The translations under genes were made by a program, and so were the position numbers. The notes beneath the pieces are model-generated. The model did not search any database, was not told where the DNA came from, and was given only the letters and a program-made list of their open reading frames with translations. Of a stretch of DNA of 64,000 bases, positions 34,862 through 46,700 are shown piece by piece. This DNA comes from Symbiodinium natans (lineage: Eukaryota; Sar; Dinophyceae; Suessiales; Symbiodiniaceae), in contig CAJNDS010000113.1 in the NCBI GenBank assembly GCA_905221605.1, positions 1,889,082 to 1,953,081 of the forward strand. The letters are read 5' to 3'. Position 1 is the first letter of the stretch. Each line of letters begins with the position of its first letter.

Positions 34862-36975
34862 CTGAAAGGCAAGTGTTCCAGGCTGCTAGGAAGGAGGATC
34901 TGGCCTATCAGTTCTGGAAGCAAAAGGATCGCTTGGAGCTCATCTTGTCGGAGGACTCTGAGCCGGTGTTGGAAAGGAGAGTCACCGAGCAGGTGATTGG
35001 ATCACCTCGGTATCGGTTGATCTACATGGCAACGGTCACCATGGTGTGGAATGGCCCCGGTGGTACTTCGGCAATCTTTGGGTACTATGTGGAGTCTAGG
35101 CGAGACACCAAGTATCTTTACGTGAGCTGGGTTGAGGCCACGCGGGAGGAGTACATCCACGAGACCGAGATGACTCGAGCGTTGCAAGAACTGCCACCAC
35201 GGGGGGCAGCTTCTACAGTTCCTGCAGGTCCAGCAAGAGCGGGAGCAGTCATGTCCAACAATTCCACCTTCACGGTGAATCCAAGGGAGAGGTCTAGATC
35301 GAGAGATCAGGAACCGAGAGATCCCAGCAGTTCCGTTCGCTTGAACAAGTTCACTGGACCGAATCCTCACGCCTTACCACTTCAGCCGGTGAATCGAAGA
35401 ATGGAACTGATCACCAGGTTTGTGAGGCTTCAAGAGGATGAGTACGAACGATGGGAAGCGGACGTTCACAGCGGGCAAGAGGTGATTGACGCCTTTCGTG
35501 GACAGTGGAGAGAGATTTTGCCCGTGGATGACACCGTAGATGAGGCGGTGCCAATGTTGGTGTACAACAGCATGGAAGACTGGGAGACTGAGCCTGAGGT
35601 CTACATGGTCACGGAGGACGGTTTCCGAAGGCATTTGGTCACCATCATGGATGTGCAGGAGTTTCCGGCGGTGGACCCCACGCCTGAGAACACGTTGGAC
35701 TGGGAAGAGCTGGTGGTCGTCCAGGTGTACAACATGTTCCTTGGAAGGGTGGAGTATCTCCTGTACTGGGACCGAAGGGTGGTGGTGGAAGAGGCACCAT
35801 TGCCGGCGTTGCCATGGATGGGACGTAGGGACCCTCCTGGACACGATGATCGTGAACCTCGCTTGGCACCAATGAGGGTGGAAACTGCGAGGGAGAACAA
35901 GCTCATCGTCGACGACATGATGTTGTTTGAGGAGGTTGAGTTTGAGGAGCTGGGCGAGCCAGAGGAATCCTGGATGGAGCCTATGCTTAGGAAGGCTACC
36001 TCTGAGGGCCTGTACACCCCAGGGATTGAAGCGTTGCTGAACGACCTGAAGGAGGACGAGGTGCTTCAGGTTGTGCACACCGTTGACCCGAAAGAGGCAA
36101 GTGAGGCGATTGAAAAGTGGAAGAAGCCTATGGCCAAGGAGGTCGACTCGATGGTGGGCATGAACGCTATCCACAAGATTTGGGGTGAAGATGCGAGACG
36201 TTTCCGGGCCGATCCAAACTCAGTGGTGGTGCCGTCCAAACTCGTGTACACAGCGAAGCCTCCCACAAGGCCTGAGGAGGGGAAGTACCGACGACGAGTG
36301 AGGGCGGTGGCTTGTGGAAACTTCGCCAATGAGGGCCTGGAGGTGGGCGATTTGTATGCTGCAGGGGCTACAATTGATGGAGTTCGAATTGTGGTCGCAG
36401 AAGCCAGTGCCAATAAGTGGAGCATTGGAACGGATGACGTGAAGAACGCCTTCTTGGCTGCACCACTACCAGCGGGTCGTGGATATGCAATGGAGCCTCC
36501 TCGGGCAGCGATCAGAGCTGGCCTGGCCGAGGAGGGGGAGCTGTGGGTCGTGGACGCTGCAGTCTATGGTTTCAAGAAATCGCCAAAGTGGTGGACGGAC
36601 CATCGCAACTCAAAGGCAAGGCTTGCAAAGTGGAAGGACGATGATGGGAAGCCGGTGAAGTTGGAAGGCTGCTTGACGGACGTCAACCTATACAAGGTCC
36701 TGAAGGAGGAGAAGCCTGGAACGTGGACTTTGACGGGCTTGGTGGTCTTCTATGTGGACGACGTCTTGGCGGCTGGGCCGGATTCCATCTTGCGAGGGTT
36801 CTTCGGATGGTTGGGCAGTCAATGGGAGACCAATGGCTGTGAGATGGTGGAGCGAGGAAAACCACCTGTCCGGTTTCTGGGCCTGGAGATTAGCATGCTG
36901 GACGATGGGACCTACTGTGTGGGTCAGCAGGGCTACCTTCAGGAGTTGGTTCGAAGCCGGGAAGTCAAGTCCTTC
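34858..36975 (+). pseudogene. Copia reverse transcriptase, 5' part
   Basis: A long N-terminal region of unknown role precedes a copia RT: first catalytic Asp in IGTDDVKNAFLAAPL, the YVDD box in VVFYVDDVLAAG (about 36,755), and FLGLEIS downstream. The frame has no ATG at its start, consistent with a lost base at about 34,858. The coding sequence is cut at the CCTTC duplication (36,971-36,975) by the inner element and resumes at 47,861 in the same frame. Confidence 0.88.
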
Positions 36976-37175
36976 TGTTGAAAAACGTGGTAAACATCAT
37001 GGCTCACTTTTCCTACCACGCTCTAAAGGCAAAACAACTTTTCTCGCTTTCGACTCTTGAGCCTAAGCCTCCGGTGTCAAACTCGTTCTGCTCAGACTCA
37101 ACATGCCTTAGGGCATTTGCTGTCTTTCCTACTGCACCCATTCACTGTACCTGGATACATGCTGTACACTTAACA
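36976..37175 (-). repeat. 3' LTR of the inner copia element
   Basis: 200 bp, the same sequence as 47656-47855. On the element's sense strand it is preceded by a purine-rich stretch (GAGGCGGGG, 37,176-37,184) that can act as the polypurine tract. Confidence 0.95.
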
Positions 37176-37759
37176 CCCCGCCTCGGAACAGATCGAAGGC
37201 TTTAGGGCGTTCTCTTTCCTGCAGTGATTCTCACTGCTGTGCCAAAAGACGAAGAGCTGTTTCGGACTTCAAGTGTACTGAACTGGGGACATTCGTCTCC
37301 TCTAGTCCAAGGTCTTTTACCCAGTTCTTTCTGCTTTGTTTCTTGAAACATGCATAAACTCCTAACCTCGAATTTCTAGTTACACGGGCTTGTCTTAGAG
37401 TCCTCATCTTGTGAGTCTCAGCCCTGTGGCCAGCCTATGGCTCTTGTGTGGTCTTCTCTTTTACCTAACCATCTTCTTTCTTCAACTGTTCTTGCCTCTA
37501 CCTGGCTGCACCTTACACTCCTAGTCCTGCTTCGTGAAACTCTTCGTGAAACTACTTTCTTCTTGGTGAAACTCGTGTGAATATCACAAGGCGTATTGGG
37601 GTCCTTGCTTATTCAAAAACATTCGTTGTACCTACTTTGTACTTCGTGCAATGTTCGGGGTGCTCGAACTTCTATGTACACAGCTTCAGAAAATCTATAC
37701 ATGCTTCACGCTGCGTTCAGTCGTCACCCTTCTCGATGCTTCTTGCTGGCTTCTTCTTC
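37176..37759 (-). other. 3' untranslated region of the inner element
   Basis: 584 bp between the stop codon and the 3' LTR with no open frame of note on the sense strand and no repeat recognised. Confidence 0.7.
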
Positions 37760-40700
37760 TTACCAGCCTTTCTTGCCTCCACCACCATACTTCCATTTCC
37801 CTTTGCCTTGGTACTTCCCCTTTGGGGCGTAGTGGTAGTAGGCGTAGTCTGGCTCCCAGTAGCTCTGGCTCCAACCGTCGTCGGCGTACCAGTCCTGCTG
37901 CTGGTGCCAACTTTCTTGCTGCCAGTCTTCTTGCTCTCGTTCTCTTCGGCCTCGTCCTTCTTGCTGCTGCGGCTCATCTCTCTCTCTTCTTATTTCTGTG
38001 GGGCTCTCCCACCTTCCTGTCTTCTTGAAGTGCTTGGTCACGAGGTTCCAGTCTTCGGCACCTTTGATTCGCGCTCCTTTCACCTGCGCTGATCCTTTCT
38101 GATCGAGCCGAATTGCTCGATACTCATTCGTGTCTTTGCAATACTCCCAAATCCAACCACAATCTGTAAACGTGACCACATTCCATTTGCCCTTTGTGTT
38201 CTTGCTACCTTTCTCTCCTCTCTGCGGTGGTTCTCGGTACTGCTCTTCTTCTTTCTCCTTTCTCTCTTCTTCTGTTCCTGCTGCTCCTCCTTCTTCTTTT
38301 CCTTCTTCGCTCGACTCTGCAACGTCGGGCGGTGGCGTGTATCCTTTCTTTGTCCACCAGTTTGGATCATACCACTGGCCTTTGATCCTGACCCACAATG
38401 CTCCTTTGTGGATCTGCCACACATTGCCTTCTGCATCCTTCTTTCCTTCTGCTCCTAGTGTGGGCTTTCCATCTTCAGATCCTGAATCTTCAACTTCAAC
38501 GACTTCAATCTCCTTCATTCCTGCTCTTTCCTTCTCTGCCTCAATCTCCGCTTGTGTCTTTCGTTCCTGTGCTTCCTTCAACTCCTTCTTTGCCTTCTCC
38601 TTCTCTTCCTTCGTCGCTTCTTGGGCTTCCTGCTCCTTTCTTCTCATTTCCTCATAGGCCTCTAGCTTTGCTCTTTGCTTCTTCGCCTTCTCCTTCGCGA
38701 TTGCCTCGTTCCTTTCATCTTCCTTCTCCTGTGCTTCCTTCTCCTCCTGTGCTTTCCTTTCCTGTGCTTCCTTCTCCTCTTGTGCTTTCCTCTCTTGTGC
38801 TTCCTTCTCCTCTTGGGCCTTCCTTTCTTGTGCTTCCTTCTCCTCTTGTGCCTTCTTCTCCTTTGCCTTCTTCTTCTCCTCTTGTGCTTTCCTTTCCTGT
38901 GCTTCCTTTTCCTCTTGTGCTTTCCTCTCTTGTGCTGCCTTCTCCTGGGCGTCTTTCTCCTCCTGGGCCTTCTTTGCCTGCTCCTTTTGTCTCATTGCTT
39001 CGGCTTTCTTGTCTGTTTCCTCTTTCCTCCTTTGTCGTTCTGCTGCTTCAATCTTCTCCTCGTTGGCTTTCCTGATCTCTGCATTGATCCTGTCTTCCTC
39101 CTCTCTTCTTTGTTCTGCTGCTTCTAGCTCTTCTGCTTCTCTCTTTCTCTCGTCTGCTTCTTTCTTCATGTGCTTCGTGATCATGTCGTAGTCCTTCTTC
39201 AACTGCTCTCTCACCTCTTTGGCATCTTGCTTGTACGCTTCTTTCTGCTTCTCTAACTCTTCCTTCTCTTTCTCCAAAGCTTTCTTCTCTGCTTCAGCTT
39301 CACTGAACTTCGCAACCACCTTCGCCTTCATAACAAATGCTTGGTCACGATCTTCTTCTGCTTCCTTCGCCTTCTCTTCTGCTTCTTCTCTCTTCAACTT
39401 TTCTTTCTCCAAGGCACGTTCTTGCTTCTCCATCTTCGCAATCAGCTCGTCGAACTTCATCTTCACGGTCTCGTCGTCTTCGAGGACACCTTGCGAGCTC
39501 TTCTCTTTGTCTTCTTCTTCTTTCTTCTTTGTGACTTCACCTTCAGGCTTCTTTTCTTTGGGCTTCTCTTCTTTCTCACCCTTCTTCTCTTTCTTCTGGT
39601 TCACTGCCAAGTAGACAATGATTGTCACCAGAACAACAATCACAGCCATGCACACGGGCACGAACATCTCAAGCTCAGGCATGCTCGTGAAAACGTGTGA
39701 AAACTTCATGCTGCTGTTGCTGCTTTGACCATGTAAAACTTCTTGTTCAACTTCTTGAAGTTCTTGAGGTGGCTCTTGAGCTGTAGAAAACGGACCAAAC
39801 ACAAAACTCATCAACTGCATGCAAAAATATCTTCGTGCTACAAAATCTCCTTCTTGCTGACCTGCAGATTCAACTGCAAAACCAAAAGCTGACAATAACG
39901 TCAAACCAAGTCTGCTTCCGGATACCTTTGTCAATCTTCTGACTGTAGCTGTGCTCTCTGCGGCCATTCGTTCTTCGCGACCGATTGCTTCTCGATCATC
40001 ATGAACTTGAAGGATGTTCAAAAGTAGCTTCATTCTCGATGCGTTGAGGGGCTTGGTCCCTAAGTCGGCAGGGTTGAAAACAGTGCTCACTGCCTTCACG
40101 CTGCATAGGCCGTTTCTGGTAACTTCTTGCAACCAGAGCATTCTCGTTGCTAAGTGCTTGATACGACCAACACCTTGCCGGTGCACAATGCCACGTGCTG
40201 CACTGCTGTCTGTGTACGCCTTCATTCGCGCTGCTTTGCCAGAAAGGAACTCTACGGCTTCTCGAATGCCAATTCCTTCTGCGACAGCACCAGTGAGTGC
40301 GTAGTACTCGGACTCGCCACTGGAAAGTGCCACAGTTTTCTGCGTTCTTGAGTAAGAAAACGCATACTGGCCGTCCAGGAAGATGACTCCTCCTGATACA
40401 GATTTCCGGCTGCTCTTGTTGCCGGCCCAGTCGGCGTCAGAAAATACTTCGACCAGGTGACTGCCACTCTCGATGCTCTTCTCGTTCTCATTCTCGGAAT
40501 CTTGCTCCAAATTCTTGCTTCTTTGCAAGGTTGCCGTTCCAGGTCTCCCTGCTGTGTAGCAAACCGCATAGCCTGCAGTCTTCTTCAGATACAACGCGCA
40601 ATGCTCGAGCTCTTTCTGCTTCTTCTGCGTAGGAGCCTTCATTCCAGTTGCCAAATTTCGGACTGCATACTGGATGTCAGGACGATCTTGGGCAAGATAT

Positions 40701-43700
40701 AGCAGTATACCGACACAACTTCGGTACACATTCTTCTTGTTCTCGTCCAGCTCTTTTGTCTCATCGGTGTTCTGCACATTTCCTGCTGCAGGGGTAGCTT
40801 TCTCTCTTCTCGATCCAAGGTGTAGCTTTTCAAGGAGCTTGGTGACATACTTGGTGTCAGGGCGGACAAACAACTTTCCGTCTTCATAGCTATACCTTCT
40901 CTTGAGAAAACGCACAGACTGCTTGGAAAATCCATTGCGATAATCTTCTTCTGTCAGAAAAGGTCCTTCTACTTGTAGCTTCACCTTCTTCGCTAAAGCT
41001 TCGAGGACGGGCTTCACCACTGCTGCTTTTCCTGCTACTTGAAGGTCATCGACATGTACGATGCAAACGGATACGACCTTGCCGTTCTTGATCAAGCGAA
41101 ACAACGCTGGGTTCGCGATGCTTTTCTCATAGCCTTCTTGTTGCAAAAGTTCTGCACAAAATTCGCTCCACAGAAGACTAGCATCTCTTTGTCCAGGAAG
41201 GACACGACCAAGACGCCAGCATTTGGCTTCCATTCCGTGTACTGCTTGACTTCCTTTTCCTCGTGGAATCTTGCAGTGTACAGGTCTCTTCTGGGGAACC
41301 TGCAAAAATGCATCTTTGATGTCAAGCGACCAAATACTCCATCGATTTGCCAATGCCAAAATTGGAATCAGCTTCGTCAACGACGGAGAGGTAGCTGGGC
41401 TGAACACATCTTCTCGCTTCGAGTTGTTATACTCTCTTGCTACCAGCCTTGCTCTTCTCTGCCAACATCTTCGTGGCTTCAGGGCTTCATGAGGAACTTC
41501 TTGTTGCCCTTCAGGGATCTCGTTCTCGCAGATGACGTTTTCTGACTCCCGAAATCTCCAGTCGAAAACCAGCTTTGTTGTCAACCAAACAACTTCTTTG
41601 CTCTCTTCTTGCTCCATGGGCACCTCTTCTATGACACCCATCTTTGTCAATCTGGAAACTTCTTTTCCTGCTGCGGCATCGTCAAAGATCTCGAGGTCTT
41701 CTTCTGCGAGTTGAGGAGGTCCTGCTTCCTCTGAGAAGAAACTTTCTGGAAGGACTTGAACTTCTTCTTGTTGCTCTTCATCGCTCCATTCATCTTCTGT
41801 CTCAAAGTCACCAGCTTCACTGCCTGCAAAGCAATCTTCTTCTTCGTCCGACCTCTCATCATTGTCGGGCATTCTTTCTGCTCTCATCACCGAAGACGAT
41901 GCTCCAGGTCCAAACCTGGGAAGCTCAACTCTTGTTCTTGGAATCTTGCTTGGTGAACCAACACATTCAAAGTCTGGTCTGCTTTCTCGATCCATCTTTG
42001 CTTCTTCAGGAACTTCTCCTCCTTCATCTTCGTGCTCGGAAACCATATCTGCCAGAGGATCATGCTCATCATGAACAAGCTCGAACTCTTCAAGCATTCC
42101 TTCTGCATCTCTCCTTGCTTTCTCCTCATCACTTGTTGGAGGATCAGAGGCGGCTTCGTCTGCAACTTCATCTTCAAGGCTCTTTCGTTCTTCACCTGCT
42201 GCAACTGCTGGAAGAACAATCTGCGGAGAAACCAATCTTTTCTGAGGTAGTACTCGGCTGCCAAGTGTGTTGTTCTTGATCGACCAAGTGAAAACGTTCA
42301 CGCTGCTGATGGCCTTCGCGTCGTAAGCTTCACCAACTGGTCTCGCACTTCTTGATGCGTGAATGCCATCGCTCTGGAAAGTAAGCCACATTCCAGACTC
42401 AGTCTTGCCGAGGAACACTCCGAACGTCCACAAACGGTCACCTTTGCGCTTCGGTCTCAAGCGTTTCACCATAATCGTGCTCGCAAATGGTACGAGTTCT
42501 CCTCGATACGGTTGGCCTGTCATGAATTCATACGGCGTCTTTCCTGTTGCTGAGGACCGATGAAAACGGTTGAGTAGCCACGCAGAGTGTCGCATTGCCC
42601 ACGACATCAGTGGGTGTTCATGGCTAAGAGGAAGTTCTGTCTTCACTCTGACCTCATCCAGGATACAATTCGCATGCCTTCTGACTGTTTGGACTGCACG
42701 CTCGGCCAAACCATTGCTTTCGTGATCATGGGGTACACTTGAAAGAAGTGTAGTGCTCAGGCCATGCGCTCCACGCATTTTCTGGAGTGCAATCTTCAAG
42801 CTTCTGCAAACACCTTCGTTGTCTGCCTTCACGTTGATTTCTGAGTACCCAAGCTGCAGTGTAGCTGTAGTCAACGCTTCGGTCATGTGCCTCAGCGCAT
42901 CTGCGCCTCCTCTTCTTGCGACGGGCACGGCGACAAACCACTTGGACCATGCATCATTCGCGATCAGCGTGACCATGGGCTGCGCCTCAGAGCTGCTCGT
43001 TGAGGTGTACGCAAAGTCGAAACAGAGTGTTGACTTGCTGCTCTCTTCAGCGGGGGAGCGAGTCAATTCGCTCTTCCGATGCTGATTTTCTTTCGCCCGA
43101 GTGGCGACGCAATGCTCACACCAGCCAGCAAATGGCAGGTGCGTCAGGTTGTGTAGCATCACTTCCTGCTCATTGGGGCGTTCTTCGCGCTTCCTCATCA
43201 GCGGCGCGACCTGTGCTTCATACTGCCTGCGCCCGAGGGCTAGGCTGTCTGCCGCTTCGCGCTCCTGAGCTGCGCGAGACAAGCGCTTCAGCATCTGTTC
43301 TTTGCTGCCACTGCTTGGTACTTCAAATTCACGACAAAGTTGACGTAAAATCTGCACGCTGCTATTCTTGCTGTACTCATAGCCATCGTAGGTGAACACA
43401 AGAGAATCTCGTTCAACTTCACCTCGAGGGGCTTCTTCCATCTGCACATCTTCTGGGAGGAAACTTCTCTTTTCTTCTTCAAGCTTCTGTCTCTTTGCCT
43501 CTTGCTCTTGTGCACTGCTTCTTCTATCTTCACGAACAGGTTCTTTGAGACGAAATCTGGTCTGACCATACCACGGCAAAGCGAATGCTTCTTCAGGAGG
43601 TTCTGTGTCTCTGCTCCAATCATCTTCGTCTTCATACAAATTCGTGGCATAGACACACTCGCCAATAGTGTATCTCCAGGACGTCAAATTCTCAATGTCC

Positions 43701-46700
43701 GTGGGCATTCCAGCTACGTTCTCAGGGTTGAACTTGTGAGTGCGCGGCGTGTTGTGGTACCGCACAAGTTCCGTACCAGCCTTCTCGATGCTCCACGTGT
43801 CGCTGGTTCTTGCTTCTTGTTCTTGGCGTTCATCTTTCTTCAAGGGGATGCCCAAGACATTCAGCGGGATAACTCGTGACGACAATGCTGTCACCACTTC
43901 AAATTCCCCGCCTGCGCTGATATCCTCAAACGGGTCCATCTTCTGCGCATACTTCTTGCACACTTCAACGGCTTTCCATGTACCATCTTCTGTCTTGATC
44001 ATCGTGCTTCTGTACGGAAAATCCTCCGTACGGTACATGTCCGTGGGATCTTTGTACTTCGACTGCGCCGGGGAGTAGTGCACAACCACAATGCTGTCTG
44101 TATCATGCCAGCCAGGTTCTTGCTTTCTTGCTGCATCAGCTATGTGGGAGTTCAGCTGAATGACGGTGCGAACGTGTTCCTGCTCCAGGTTCACATAGGC
44201 TTCGCTCTCATACCTCTTTCCTGCTTGCAAATAAGCATAAGTAGCCAGCGAGTTCTTGTGGTAGTGAACAGGGATGTCTGACATTCCGTCTGACAACATC
44301 AAGCCATCATCCTTCTTGACAATCTCCCAGCCATTCTTGAGTAGCTTTCCGACTGCCAACAAAGGATTGACCACATTCGCAACGATGAAGCATTCTTGCA
44401 TCTTGACTGCTTCTTGCTTCGAGCTGAACATAGTCAAGTTGATTGCTCTCTTTCCTTTTACAGGAATCTTTCTTCCTTGTGCGTCTCTGATGCCTGAATC
44501 GTTCTTCTTCTTCACAGGCACTCCCTCTTTGCCAAGCCACAGAGGAATGAGGCTGACATCGGCGCCACTGTCCAAGATCACTTCTATCTTCTCATAGACA
44601 GGACTGCTCTCATAAAATGATTCTTGGACTGCACGGACACAAAGGTTGCAATCTTCTTCGTGCTCACAACCATCTTTCCACCACAACATCAAAGGATCAT
44701 CTTCTTCTTGGTGCTCGTGTTCTTCTTCTTCTTGCTCTGCATCGCTAAGCTGAAATTCTTCAACACGTAGCACACGACCAAAATAGTCAATCTCAAGTTC
44801 TTCTTCTGCCTCCGTGTCGACTTCGAAAACTTCTGGATACTGTTGTGGAGGATCTCCAATGTGGATCATGGAGATTTGACGCACGGTCTTTGCTTGGTTC
44901 CTGCTGACGCTCGTCACGTTCGTGGTGCTTGACGTGCTTGGTGCTGCAGTAGAACTGGCTGCTGTGGTACTTTGCTGGTCGTCGTTCACGTTTCGAACAT
45001 CACCAAAATCTCTCTGCTTCTGTCTGCATTGGGCTTCAAAGTGACCAGGCTTTCCACAGTAATGACAACACTGAGGACCAAAGCTTCCTTTTCCGCGTCC
45101 TTTTCCAAATCCACGACCAAATCCTTTTCCACGACCAAAACGACCGCGACCTCGACCACGACCTTTTCCTCTTCCTCGTCCTTTGGAGTTGTAGCCGTAG
45201 TCGTTGCCATACTTGCCTTTTCCTTTGGACTTTCCTTTCCTCCATTTTCCTTTGCCCTTTCCTTTGCCTTTGCTGAACTTTCCTTTTCCTTTTCCTTTGG
45301 ATCTCCAGGGCCTTTTTCTATCATCTTTGTTCACGTTGCTGACATCCATGTCTGCTTGTCCACCGTGGTCGTTGCCGGCGTTGATCAAGTCAGTTGTGGT
45401 CCAGCGCGTGTTTTGCTCATAGGACAGGAGAAACTGACGAAGACTTGAATACTTTGTATCATCTCTCAAGTTGAGCAACATGTGTTGTCGAAGTTGACCA
45501 TCTTGCTGATTGAGGATAATTGAAATCTTCAAATCATCTTGCACCACATCTCCTGATGCCTTTTCATACTGCTCGATTGCTTCTTCGAATGCAAGGATGT
45601 TCTCCATGGTGGTCTTCTTGTTTTCAAACTTGTACTTCGTGAGGCTAGTCAGCAATCGAAGACTTCTACCACGAGTGTAGGGTTCATGTTCTTCGAGCAA
45701 AATTCTCCATGCTTCTAAACCATTCTCCTCTGTAATCTGCTTGATCGTTCTCAATGGGCGACCTTTCGTGTACGAAGTGAGGATCGTGTAGAGCTTCTTG
45801 CTAACGGCTTTGCGCTCGTCACTCAAGGTGGAAAACTCAACAGCTTCACTTCTCTTTGCTTCAACGGCTTCAATTCTTGCTAACATCTCTGGGTCCAACG
45901 CTCCAATCCAGGTTCGCATCTTGTGTCTGAATTCACTCCAGCCTTCATGCTCTTCTTTGAAACTGCTTGGGTTGAACACGTCGGGGGTCTTGATCATCTT
46001 GTGCAACTCGACATCTCCCTTCTCTCTTCTCTTTTCTCTTTCTGCTTGTGCTTGTTCTCGTGCTTCTTGATGCTCACGAAAATCTCGATGCATTTGACCC
46101 ATATTGTTGATCATGCTTGCTGCCTCGTGGACCGCTGTGCTCGTTCTTGTAGCCACTTGTAGCATGTTGCGAAACATTTCTCTCATCTCGCCTTCACTGG
46201 CTGCTGCTGCACTTTGAGCTGCTGTGCTTGCTTGCTGCTGCTGGGATGCTTGCTGCTGAACTGCGCTAACCAGGTCGTTTATCTGTTGGGTGTTCGTTGC
46301 TGTCTGCTGGGCCAAAGATTGCATTGCTTGCTCCATCTGAGCATTCATGGCTTCAGCTGCTTGCGTGTTTGTATACAGCAACACAATGAACATGAGCGTC
46401 TTCTTCTGAACACCACATGCACGAACTTCTTGATACCTGGCTCTCCTTGAAACTCTTCTCTTCAAACACTCTTTTCTTTTGCTTCGGATGGCACACATGT
46501 TGTACAGGCTGATCCAAGTAACCAAACCAATCGGGGTGCACATCACGATCATCAACACGAAAATGATTTCTTTCTGCTTGTGAAACATGACTGAGATCTC
46601 AGGGGCGTAGCTCGACTCAAGGCTTCGAAGGAATCTTCTTGTACCTTCATACCATCTTTTCACCTCAATCTTCAAATTCGTGATGTCGAAGTTTCTTGAT

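Noticed and set aside
29342-36425. Minus-strand ORFs over the outer element
   Set aside because: Antisense shadows of gag-pol; no motifs of their own.
38130-46450. Plus-strand Leu/Ser/Phe-rich ORFs over the inner element
   Set aside because: Antisense shadows of the Lys/Glu/Gln-rich polyprotein on the minus strand.
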